64,000 nt of DNA from Candidatus Blautia excrementipullorum (GTDB taxonomy: Bacteria > Bacillota > Clostridia > Lachnospirales > Lachnospiraceae): positions 1-64,000 of the forward strand of contig DWYN01000110.1 in NCBI GenBank assembly GCA_019118645.1, in the 5' to 3' direction. Below, one piece after another: positions 1 to 8,421 of the stretch. The notes under the pieces are model-generated. The model had not been told where the DNA came from. It was given only the letters and a program-made list of their open reading frames with translations, and searched no databases. Position numbers and translations under genes: made by a program. How positions within the stretch are numbered: position 1 is the stretch's first letter; every line of letters starts with the position of its first letter.

Positions 1-258
1 AGTCATACGATCTCCACAATGACGGCGGACGGAAGAGGATTTACCGCCATTATCGTGGCGTGGCTTTCCAAGTTTAATACTTTTATCATGCTGGCGGTAT
101 CCTTCGGTATCGTATTCATGCAGCAGGGAGCGGTGCAGATCGCTTCCCAGTACGGACTGAACGAGAACGCTTCCGACGTTATCCTGGGAATCATCCTGTT
201 TTTCCTTATCGGAGCGGAATTCTTTATCAACTACAGACTTGGGCGTACAAAGAAATAG
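1..258 (+). CDS. ABC transporter permease, C-terminal fragment (nucleoside/simple sugar type, truncated by window start)
   Basis: Open frame from base 1; hydrophobic C-terminus ending in NYRLGRTKK; immediately followed by a second permease. Confidence 0.75.
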   Translation, partial: SHTISTMTADGRGFTAIIVAWLSKFNTFIMLAVSFGIVFMQQGAVQIASQYGLNENASDVILGIILFFLIGAEFFINYRLGRTKK

Positions 259-270
259 GAGGAAGATGCG

Positions 271-1251
271 ATGAGTGTACTTATTATCTTTATTCAGAAG
301 GCCATTGTGCAGGGCATCTGTATCCTGTATGGTGCGCTTGGCGAGATCATGACGGAAAAGTCCGGAAATCTGAATCTTGGAATTCCGGGAATTATGTATA
401 TGGGCGGCATTGCCGGCCTGATGGGCGCTTTTCTTTATGAAAAAGACAATCCGGACCCCAATGCCTTTGTGGGCGTCTTGATTTCGTTTTTGTGCGCGTT
501 TGCCTGTGCGGCTCTGGGAGGTCTGATCTACAGTGTTCTGACGATTACGCTGCGGGTAAACCAGAATGTGACAGGTCTGGCGCTGACGATTTTCGGAACC
601 GGTTTCGGGAATTTCTTCGGCGGTTCCATTTCCAAGCTGGCGGGAGGCGTAGGACAGATTTCGGTTAAGGTTACAGGCGGCGCCTATACAGCAAAAATTC
701 CGGTGCTTTCGGAGATTCCGATATTGGGCGACCTGCTTTTCAGTTACGGTTTTATGACTTACCTCTGTATTATTGCAGCGGTTGTTCTTTCCATTTTCCT
801 GTTCCGCACAAGGTACGGACTGAATCTCAGAGCCATCGGAGAAAGCCCGGCCACAGCAGATGCTGCGGGAATTAATGTGACGAAGTATAAATACCTTGCA
901 ACCTGTATCGGCGCAGGCCTTGCAGGTCTTGGCGGACTGTATTTCGTTATGGAGTATTCAGGCGGAACATGGACCGACAACGGTTTTGGCGACCGCGGAT
1001 GGCTGGCGGTAGCTCTTGTTATCTTTGCCCTCTGGAAACCTTTGAACGCGGTTTGGGGCGCTTTCCTTTTCGGAGCTCTGTACATTCTCTACCTGTATAT
1101 TCCGGGCCTGGGAAGAAGCATGCAGGAAGTATTTAAGGCTCTGCCCTATGTGGTAACGATTATTGTTCTGGTGTTCACCAGCTTCCGGAAGAAGAAGGAG
1201 CATCAGCCGCCTGCGGGACTGGGGCTTCCGTATTTCCGTGAAGAAAGATAA
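271..1251 (+). CDS. ABC transporter permease (nucleoside/simple sugar uptake family)
   Basis: 326 aa polytopic protein; GEIMTEKSGNLNLGIPG, RAIGESPATADAAGINVTKYK motifs typical of BPD_transp_2 permeases; RBS aggagg upstream. Confidence 0.88.
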   Translation: MSVLIIFIQKAIVQGICILYGALGEIMTEKSGNLNLGIPGIMYMGGIAGLMGAFLYEKDNPDPNAFVGVLISFLCAFACAALGGLIYSVLTITLRVNQNVTGLALTIFGTGFGNFFGGSISKLAGGVGQISVKVTGGAYTAKIPVLSEIPILGDLLFSYGFMTYLCIIAAVVLSIFLFRTRYGLNLRAIGESPATADAAGINVTKYKYLATCIGAGLAGLGGLYFVMEYSGGTWTDNGFGDRGWLAVALVIFALWKPLNAVWGAFLFGALYILYLYIPGLGRSMQEVFKALPYVVTIIVLVFTSFRKKKEHQPPAGLGLPYFREER

Positions 1252-1268
1252 AAGGAAATAAAAAGCTC

Positions 1269-1297
1269 TTGAAATTGTTTATATACAGGATTATAAT
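1269..1297 (+). promoter_or_regulatory. Sigma-A type promoter for ribU leader
   Basis: TTGAAA - 17 bp - TATAAT. Confidence 0.7.
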
Positions 1298-1315
1298 ACA
1301 CTATGTAAAAGAAAA

Positions 1316-1486
1316 TTCTTCGGGGCAGGGTGACTGTGAGCTGTAATCGTACAGCAGACGGAATTCCCTACCGGCGGTAAAGTCCGCGACCCGCGCAAGG
1401 CGGCTGATCTGGTGACCGGAAGTGCTGACAGCATAGAGATTTCGGAATTCCAGAACCGACAGTATAGTCTGGATGAGAGAAGAACA
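1316..1486 (+). ncRNA. FMN riboswitch (RFN element)
   Basis: Conserved blocks TTCGGGGCAGGGTG, AATTCCCTACCGGCGGTAAAGTCCGCGAC, GATCTGGTG, CCAGAACCGACAGTATAGTCTGGATGAGAGAAGA. Confidence 0.95.
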
Positions 1487-1505
1487 CCATCATTAGTGCT
1501 CAATT

Positions 1506-1536
1506 CCCCGGGAATATTCCCGGGGATTATCTTTTT
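1506..1536 (+). terminator. Intrinsic terminator of FMN riboswitch expression platform
   Basis: CCCCGGGAATATTCCCGGGG followed by ATTATCTTTTTT. Confidence 0.85.
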
Positions 1537-1586
1537 TGCAGGAATTTTCTTTTATTCGGAAATTTTTCAAAAAGGAGAGGACAATT

Positions 1587-2222
1587 ATGAGTGAACAGGT
1601 ATTAAGAAGTGGAAACGCAATGGACAGAAGCCGGACGAGGACGATCACCCAAGTGGCCATGCTGGGGGCGGTGGCCGGCGTGCTGATGAATTTTGAATTT
1701 CCCATTCCATTCCTGGCGCCGTCCTTTTATCAGCTTGACTTCTCGGAAATTCCGGTGCTGGTGGGAAGTTTTGCCATGGGGCCGGTGGCAGGAGTGATCA
1801 TCGAGCTGGTAAAGATTCTGGTGCATCTGGTGACAAAGGGAACATTAACTGCTGGCGTGGGCGATCTGGCGAACTTTATCTTCGGCTGTACCTTCGTGAT
1901 TCCGGCAGGGCTTCTGTACCGCCTGCATCATGTTAAAAGCAGAAAGCACGCGGTAGAGGGAATGGCTGTAGGCACAGTACTTACAACGGCGGCAGCCTGC
2001 CTGATGAATGCTTTTGTACTGCTTCCTGCATATGGAAAAGCGTTCGGAATGCCGATCGAGGCTTTTATCGAGATGGGTGCGGCGGTGAATTCGTCTGTTG
2101 ACAGCCTGCTTGGCTTTGTGGCGCTGATCATCGTACCATTTAATTTGTTTAAGTACACTCTGACTTCCGTGATCGTGTTCTTTATTTATAAAAGGATTCG
2201 CGTAGTCCTGAAGGGAGACTGA
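1587..2222 (+). CDS. ribU: Riboflavin ECF transporter substrate-binding component RibU
   Basis: ORF 1536..2222; RBS aaggagagg before ATG 1587; FEFPIPFLAPSFYQLDFSEIPVLVGSFAMGP is RibU-like; downstream of FMN riboswitch. Confidence 0.93.
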   Translation: MSEQVLRSGNAMDRSRTRTITQVAMLGAVAGVLMNFEFPIPFLAPSFYQLDFSEIPVLVGSFAMGPVAGVIIELVKILVHLVTKGTLTAGVGDLANFIFGCTFVIPAGLLYRLHHVKSRKHAVEGMAVGTVLTTAAACLMNAFVLLPAYGKAFGMPIEAFIEMGAAVNSSVDSLLGFVALIIVPFNLFKYTLTSVIVFFIYKRIRVVLKGD

Positions 2223-2262
2223 GAAGGACGGATCGTCAGAACAGATTTCATATGAAAAGACA

Positions 2263-2303
2263 AAAGGCACTGTGGAGACAGATCTTCTCCATAGTGCCTT
2301 TTT
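2263..2303 (+). terminator. Intrinsic terminator after ribU
   Basis: AAAGGCACTGTGGAGA ... TCTCCATAGTGCCTTTTT hairpin. Confidence 0.85.
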
Positions 2304-2404
2304 AACATGTGCGGTGACAAAAAAAGTGGATTTCAGGGAACCTGTCGGTTTTCAGTAATATCTAATAGATAGAAACAGAAAAAATGCACGAAAGGAGAAA
2401 ACGT

Positions 2405-2890
2405 ATGGACAAGGAGAAATTCGGGAAGCTTGTTCTGGATAATGAAAGGCAGCTTTACCGAATAGCGAAATCCATCCTGAAAAGCGATTCAGACTGTGCA
2501 GATGCGGCTCAGGAAGCTGTGACAAGAGCCTTTGAAAAGCTGCATACCCTGAGAAACGATCAGTACGCAAAGACCTGGCTGATCAGGATTCTGATACATG
2601 AATGTTTTGGATTGGCGAAAAAACAGAGAAGGGAGCAGGAGACAATAGAAAAGATAAAACAGCAAAAAGCTCCGGCGGACGGACAGAAGGATAAGTACAG
2701 CGAACTTTATGAAGCTCTGATAGAATTGGACTTTTCGTTCCGCATTGTTCTTGAACTTTACTATCTGGAAGGATTTTCTGTGAGGGAAATATCTGAATTG
2801 CTGGAAATTCCGGAGGGTACAGTGAAAAGCCGTCTTGGAAGAGGACGGGGAAAATTGAAAAAATGCTTATGTCAGAAGGGGAGAAAATGA
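2405..2890 (+). CDS. RNA polymerase sigma factor, ECF/sigma-70 family
   Basis: Region 2 (DAAQEAVTRAFEKLHTLRNDQYAKTWLIRILIHEC) and region 4 (LYYLEGFSVREISELLEIPEGTVKSRLGRGRGKLK); RBS aaaggag before ATG 2405. Confidence 0.9.
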   Translation: MDKEKFGKLVLDNERQLYRIAKSILKSDSDCADAAQEAVTRAFEKLHTLRNDQYAKTWLIRILIHECFGLAKKQRREQETIEKIKQQKAPADGQKDKYSELYEALIELDFSFRIVLELYYLEGFSVREISELLEIPEGTVKSRLGRGRGKLKKCLCQKGRK

Positions 2891-4014
2891 TGGATAAAAA
2901 AATGTGGGAAAAACAGTATCCGGAGATGCCGGAAATCTTTCATCTGGCACTTGAACAGGCGGTGAAAAAAAATGTGGAGGCAAACGAAAAAGCCGGCAGC
3001 AGGGAGGAGAAATATCTGAATCTGGATATGAAAAAGTCCGTGTATAAATCAAAGAAGAAAAAATGGCGTTTGCTTGTTCTGGCCGCAGTTTTATGCGGAG
3101 GAATTTCAGCGGTAATTGCTGTTTCCGGACAGAAAACAATAAAGCTTCAGAAGATTGATTTTCAAGACAAAGTGGGACTGGGAGAAAGAACAGATACGGC
3201 TTCTGTCTGGCAGGAAGACATTATAGTTCGAGTGTCGGACGAGCCGGAGTATATAAATGAGCTTCCGCAGGAAATTTTGGGCAAAATGCAGAAACTGGAA
3301 ACAGATCTGCCGTTGATCTCTATAGACAAGGTAATGTATGATGGACTGCAGCTTGCAGTGTGCGCATATCCTACGAAGGAGACGGAAGGATATGAAATTG
3401 AATCCTGGACAATGACCGTCAACGGAAAAAAGACAGGCCCCAATGAAATGGACGACAATATGGGAAAACAGGATTACTTCATATTTACGGCACAGCTTTA
3501 TGATACAGATCAGACAGAACATCTGGATATTACTCTTCCTCTTAATGTATACGGAAATAATAAAAGATATGAGAACCAGGAGCTTCAATTTTCTGTAGAT
3601 ACAAAACCGATTATAAAAAAGATACCGGATCAGATATTCCATTTTGATAATTACACGGTAAAACTTACGGAAATGAAAAGATCGCTTACTGCCTTTTTCG
3701 GAAAGATCTATATTGAGAGAACTTCGGAGCAGGAAGCCATATATAAGGAAGAGGACAGGGAGATCACAGATATGTTTCTTGAGGGAATGGACGGGAACCG
3801 CTGGGAAGAAATTCCTTTGCGGGAGGACAGGAAAACACTGGCGCAGGACAGGAAACATGAGGAAGGATATTTCTATTATGAGATCCCGGAGGACGGGCAG
3901 ACACAGGTAAAGCTTCAGCTGATGAGCCGGGACAAAGAGAAACAAGGAGAAAAATGGGACTTTTTTGATGCGGATAATCAATACGGAGACGCGGTTGTGA
4001 TCGACATGAAGTGA
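2887..4014 (+). CDS. Putative anti-sigma factor / membrane protein (DUF4179-like)
   Basis: Overlaps end of the sigma gene; single TM segment WRLLVLAAVLCGGISAVIAV; large extracytoplasmic region. Confidence 0.7.
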   Translation: MMDKKMWEKQYPEMPEIFHLALEQAVKKNVEANEKAGSREEKYLNLDMKKSVYKSKKKKWRLLVLAAVLCGGISAVIAVSGQKTIKLQKIDFQDKVGLGERTDTASVWQEDIIVRVSDEPEYINELPQEILGKMQKLETDLPLISIDKVMYDGLQLAVCAYPTKETEGYEIESWTMTVNGKKTGPNEMDDNMGKQDYFIFTAQLYDTDQTEHLDITLPLNVYGNNKRYENQELQFSVDTKPIIKKIPDQIFHFDNYTVKLTEMKRSLTAFFGKIYIERTSEQEAIYKEEDREITDMFLEGMDGNRWEEIPLREDRKTLAQDRKHEEGYFYYEIPEDGQTQVKLQLMSRDKEKQGEKWDFFDADNQYGDAVVIDMK

Positions 4015-4142
4015 CAGGAAAAGATCCGCCATATACAAATCCTGTAAGATAGGATATAATAGGAGCCATACAGACAGAGCAGACTGAGAAAAAGCGTGAG
4101 CTGTCCCGCGGAAAACAAAATTGAAAAAGTGAGGAAAAATCA

Positions 4143-4757
4143 ATGGGGAAAATACACCATGTGGAAAAGATGACGGACAATCGTTTTGTAAATCTGTATC
4201 ATGTAGACGCAACCAGCGTTCATAATACGCCGGTTTCCTATTATGTGGCTTCCCGGGCGAAAAGTGTGGATGAGCTGAAACTGAAAACAGGAAAGAATAC
4301 GCCGGACGGTGTGATAATTTACAGTATTTACGGAGAAAAAAGGGACAAAGTGGTTCTGATTCGCCAGTATAGATACACGCTTGGCGGATATATCTATGAA
4401 TTTCCGGCCGGCCTGGTGGAGGCGGGGGAAAACTTTCACGAGGGGGCTGTCCGGGAGATGTATGAAGAGACCGGACTGAAACTGAAACCGCTTAAAGTCG
4501 ATCCGGCATTTGAGAGACCTTATTTTACCACAGTGGGGATGACGGACGAGTCCTGCGCTACTGTTTACGGCTTTGCCAGCGGAGAAATCAGCAAAGCGGC
4601 CCAGGAAGCTTCCGAGGAGATTGAGGTTGTTCTTGCGGATCGTGATGAAGTCCGCCGCATTCTGAAAGAAGAGAGAGTGGCGATTATGTGCGCTTATATG
4701 CTGATGCATTTTCTTAATGATGAGGAGCCTTTTGCATTTCTGAATGGCGGATTGTAG
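4143..4757 (+). CDS. NUDIX hydrolase (ADP-ribose pyrophosphatase-like)
   Basis: NUDIX box GLVEAGENFHEGAVREMYEETGL. Confidence 0.9.
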   Translation: MGKIHHVEKMTDNRFVNLYHVDATSVHNTPVSYYVASRAKSVDELKLKTGKNTPDGVIIYSIYGEKRDKVVLIRQYRYTLGGYIYEFPAGLVEAGENFHEGAVREMYEETGLKLKPLKVDPAFERPYFTTVGMTDESCATVYGFASGEISKAAQEASEEIEVVLADRDEVRRILKEERVAIMCAYMLMHFLNDEEPFAFLNGGL

Positions 4758-4833
4758 AGAAAATACGGAAGGCAGGTACGTTTTCGCCCTCTGTTTTCAA
4801 GGGCTTTCTGCTCTCTTTTCTTTAAATCGAAGC

Positions 4834-4863
4834 TTGACAAATTCCCTGCTTTCATGGTATATT
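4834..4863 (+). promoter_or_regulatory. Promoter upstream of ptsG leader
   Basis: TTGACA - 18 bp - TATATT. Confidence 0.65.
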
Positions 4864-4872
4864 CAAAATAGT

Positions 4873-4948
4873 TGTAGTGTGTAACTCATAAGGAGGCATT
4901 AACTATACATAACAAGAAGTGTTTATGTGTATTAGTGCCTCCTTTTTT
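4873..4948 (+). promoter_or_regulatory. Ribonucleic antiterminator (RAT)-like element overlapping an intrinsic terminator in the ptsG leader
   Basis: RAT-like TGTAACTCATAAGGAGGCATTAAC overlaps terminator AAGGAGGCA...TGCCTCCTTTTTT; a BglG/GlcT antiterminator is encoded just downstream of ptsG. Confidence 0.75.
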
Positions 4949-5027
4949 GTACAGAAACCGGTTGAAACGGGGCCTGATCACATACTCGCTTCTCAGAATG
5001 TTCAGGAAAGAGAAGGAGTGAAGTTAC

Positions 5028-7199
5028 ATGAAAGACAAGATTTTCAGTGTCCTGCAGAGAGTAGGACGAAGCTTTATGCTTCCAATCGCGATTCTTCCGG
5101 TGGCAGGCCTTCTGCTGGGAATCGGAAGTTCTTTTACCAACGCCACAACGATTGAAACTTACGGACTTACGGCAATCCTCGGGGAAGGTACCATTCTTCA
5201 CGCACTGCTGGTGATTATGAATAAGGTGGGCAGTGCCGTATTCGATAACCTGCCGCTGATTTTTGCCGTGGGAGTTGCCATCGGTATGGCGAAGAAGGAG
5301 AAAGAAGTGTCGGCGCTGTCGGCGGTGATCTCTTATTTTGTAATGAATACCGCCATTAATGCGATGCTCACGATTAACGGACAGATTCTGGACAATGGAG
5401 AGATTGCGGAATCTGTTCTGGATGGAACGATTACGTCTGTATGCGGAATTCAGTCCCTGCAGATGGGTGTTTTCGGAGGTATTATTGTAGGTCTGGGAGT
5501 GGCTGCTCTCCACAACCGGTTTTACAGGATTCAGCTTCCAAATGCACTGTCTTTTTTCGGGGGAACGAGATTTGTGCCGATTATTTCCACAATTGTGTAC
5601 ATGTTTGTGGGAATTTTAATGTTTTTTGTATGGCCGGTAGTCCAGAACGGCATTTACGCTCTGGGCGGACTTGTCACAGGCTCCGGCTATGTGGGAACTT
5701 TGATTTTTGGTCTGATTAAGAGAGCGCTGATTCCCTTCGGACTTCATCATGTGTTCTATATGCCTTTCTGGCAGACTGCAGTGGGCGGAACCATGGAAGT
5801 AGCGGGACAGATGGTTCAGGGAGGCCAGAATATCTTTTTTGCGCAGCTTGCGGATTCTGCAAATATCGCCCACTTCAGCGCGGACGCCACAAGATATTTT
5901 TCCGGTGAATTTATTTTTATGATCTTCGGACTTCCGGGAGCGGCTTTGGCCATGTATCAGTGTGCAAAGCCGGAGAAGAAAAAAGCGGCAGGCGGTCTGC
6001 TTCTGTCTGCGGCTCTGGCATGTATGGCAACAGGAATCACCGAGCCTCTGGAATTTTCCTTCCTTTTTGTTGCGCCGGCCCTGTTTGTGGTACAGGTGGT
6101 TCTGGCGGGAAGCGCCTATATGATTGCCCATATGCTGAACATTGCGGTGGGGCTGACATTTTCCGGCGGTCTTCTGGACTTTTTCCTGTTTGGTATTCTC
6201 CAGGGAAATGAGAAGACAAGCTGGATGCGGGTAATTCCTGTGGGAATTATTTATTTCCTTTTGTATTACTTTATTTTCAAGTTTATGATAAAAAAATTCA
6301 ACTTCAAGACGCCGGGCCGTGAGGACGACGATGTGGAGACAAAACTTTATACAAAAGCAGATGTAAACGCAAGAAAAGAAGCACAGAAAAGCGGAACGGC
6401 AGCTGCCGGCGGAGAAGATCTTGTCAGCGAGGCTATTACCAGGGGTCTTGGAGGAAAGAAGAATATCAGTGATGTGGACTGCTGCGCCACAAGACTCCGC
6501 TGCACTGTGAAGGATGCTTCACTGGTAAACGACGGAGTTCTGAAAGCAACAGGCGCATCCGGAGTGGTTCATAAAGGAAACGGCGTACAGGTGATTTACG
6601 GACCAAATGTAACGGTGATCAAATCAAATCTGGAAGATTATCTGGAGACAGCGCCGGATACGCTGGCAGAAGCGGAAGAAACTCCGGAAGCTCCGGCGGA
6701 AGAGAAAAAACCAGAAGATACAGAGAAAAAAGTGGTCAGCACAACCATAATTTCCAGTCCAATCACCGGTATGGCGGCGGATCTCTCAACGGCTCCGGAT
6801 GAAGCCTTCGCTCAGAGGATGATGGGAGACGGCGCGGTGGTTACGCCGGAGGATCCTTTCGTGAGAGCGCCGGAAGACGGGGAAGTGGCCTTTGTATTTG
6901 ACACGAAACATGCGATTGGCTTTGTCACAGATTCCGGGATCAGTCTGCTGATCCATGTGGGAATTGATACGGTAAAACTGAATGGAGAAGGATTTGAGGC
7001 TCTGGTGGAAAGCGGACAGACAGTCAGAAAAGGGGATCCTATGTTAAAGCTGGATCTGGATTATCTGAAAGAACATGCGCCGTCGGTAACATCTCCGGTT
7101 CTCTGCACGGAGCTGGAAGACAATCAAAGAATCCGCCTGCTGAAAGAGGGACCGGTAAAAGCAGGGGAACCCCTTTTTGAAGTGGAGACTCTTCAGTAA
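5028..7199 (+). CDS. ptsG: PTS glucose-type transporter EIICBA
   Basis: EIIC TM domain, EIIB motif SDVDCCATRLRCTVKD, EIIA motif FVTDSGISLLIHVGIDTVKLNGEGF. Confidence 0.9.
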   Translation: MKDKIFSVLQRVGRSFMLPIAILPVAGLLLGIGSSFTNATTIETYGLTAILGEGTILHALLVIMNKVGSAVFDNLPLIFAVGVAIGMAKKEKEVSALSAVISYFVMNTAINAMLTINGQILDNGEIAESVLDGTITSVCGIQSLQMGVFGGIIVGLGVAALHNRFYRIQLPNALSFFGGTRFVPIISTIVYMFVGILMFFVWPVVQNGIYALGGLVTGSGYVGTLIFGLIKRALIPFGLHHVFYMPFWQTAVGGTMEVAGQMVQGGQNIFFAQLADSANIAHFSADATRYFSGEFIFMIFGLPGAALAMYQCAKPEKKKAAGGLLLSAALACMATGITEPLEFSFLFVAPALFVVQVVLAGSAYMIAHMLNIAVGLTFSGGLLDFFLFGILQGNEKTSWMRVIPVGIIYFLLYYFIFKFMIKKFNFKTPGREDDDVETKLYTKADVNARKEAQKSGTAAAGGEDLVSEAITRGLGGKKNISDVDCCATRLRCTVKDASLVNDGVLKATGASGVVHKGNGVQVIYGPNVTVIKSNLEDYLETAPDTLAEAEETPEAPAEEKKPEDTEKKVVSTTIISSPITGMAADLSTAPDEAFAQRMMGDGAVVTPEDPFVRAPEDGEVAFVFDTKHAIGFVTDSGISLLIHVGIDTVKLNGEGFEALVESGQTVRKGDPMLKLDLDYLKEHAPSVTSPVLCTELEDNQRIRLLKEGPVKAGEPLFEVETLQ

Positions 7200-7230
7200 A
7201 ATACGGTCCAGGACGGGGGAAGGGATACGG

Positions 7231-8079
7231 ATGATTTTCAGGATAGCAAAAGTATTGAATCATAATTCTTTTATTGGAATTGAAGATGGAAAAACAAAAG
7301 AATGCCTGGTAATGGGAAAGGGAATTGCTTTTGGCAAAAAGGTAAGCCAGACGGTGGAAACAGGACCGGAGGCCAGGGTGTATTCTCTGAATGAGCTGAC
7401 AGAACGGGGGGACGCCAGGGATATTATACAGTCTGTTCCTCCGGAATGTCTGGAGCTTGCGGGAGAAGTGCTGGATCGTGCGGAAAAAGAGTTCGGAGAG
7501 CTGGACCGCTCCATTCTTTTCCCGATGGCAGACCATATTGCTTTTGCTGTCCGCCGTATCCGGAACAGGGAACAGATCAGCAATCCTCTGACGGAGGATA
7601 TCCGCGTTCTGTTCCATAAGGAATATCAGGTTGCACAGTGTATGGAAGAGCTCCTCAGGGAGCGCTTCCAGCTGGAAATTGATGAACATGAGGTGGGATA
7701 CATTGCTCTGCATATCCATTCTGCCATTGTGGATGAGAAGGTTTCCCAGGCCATGCAGATGGCCCGGTCCGTCAGAGAATGTATTTCCCTTGTGGAAAGA
7801 GAAACAGGGAAGAAGATCGATGTCGTGTCTCTGTCCTATAATCGTCTGATGAACCATGTGCGTTATATGGTGGCGAGAGCGGTCAGCGGTGAAAAGCTGA
7901 AAGTCAATATGAATGACTATATGGAAATCAAATTTCCGGAGGCATATAAAGCTGCCCGGCAGATCTGCGCAGAGATGGAAAAAAATCTGAAACTTCCTCT
8001 GTATGATGTGGAAATCGGTTATCTGGCTATGCATTTGGAGCGGGTGATGGATACAGAACTTCAGGAAAAAAATGCATAG
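7231..8079 (+). CDS. glcT: BglG/LicT/GlcT family transcription antiterminator
   Basis: N-terminal CAT RNA-binding domain MIFRIAKVLNHNSFIGIEDGKTKECLVMGKGIAFGKK; two PRD domains. Confidence 0.88.
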   Translation: MIFRIAKVLNHNSFIGIEDGKTKECLVMGKGIAFGKKVSQTVETGPEARVYSLNELTERGDARDIIQSVPPECLELAGEVLDRAEKEFGELDRSILFPMADHIAFAVRRIRNREQISNPLTEDIRVLFHKEYQVAQCMEELLRERFQLEIDEHEVGYIALHIHSAIVDEKVSQAMQMARSVRECISLVERETGKKIDVVSLSYNRLMNHVRYMVARAVSGEKLKVNMNDYMEIKFPEAYKAARQICAEMEKNLKLPLYDVEIGYLAMHLERVMDTELQEKNA

Positions 8080-8145
8080 AAGAATTTACATATAGGGAAA
8101 AATGTATTATTATTTATATAATAAAGAGTAAAGGAGAGTACTATT

Positions 8146-8403
8146 ATGAAAACATTTGACTATACGATCAAAGATGAGCTGGGAATCCATGCAAGACCGG
8201 CAGGCCTTCTGGTAAAAGAAGCAAAAAAATTCTCATCCGAGTGTACAATTACAAAAGACGGCAAGACAAAGAAGCTGACCCAGTTAATGATGCTGATGTC
8301 TCTGGGAGTAAAACAGGGCGATACAGTGACGATTTCAGCGGAAGGCGACGATGAAGATACAGCAATCGAGGCGCTGAAGGACTTCTTTGAAAAGAATCTG
8401 TAA
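8146..8403 (+). CDS. ptsH: Phosphocarrier protein HPr
   Basis: GIHARPAGLLVKEA His site; 85 aa. Confidence 0.93.
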   Translation: MKTFDYTIKDELGIHARPAGLLVKEAKKFSSECTITKDGKTKKLTQLMMLMSLGVKQGDTVTISAEGDDEDTAIEALKDFFEKNL

Positions 8404-8421
8404 TTACAGGGGGGATAAAGT

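Noticed and set aside
3106-4212. 368-aa antisense ORF opposite the anti-sigma gene
   Set aside because: Phe/Leu/Arg/His-rich shadow, no domain; the + strand gene is coupled to the sigma factor
7039-8034. 331-aa antisense ORF opposite the ptsG end and antiterminator gene
   Set aside because: Covers parts of two clear + strand genes with conserved domains
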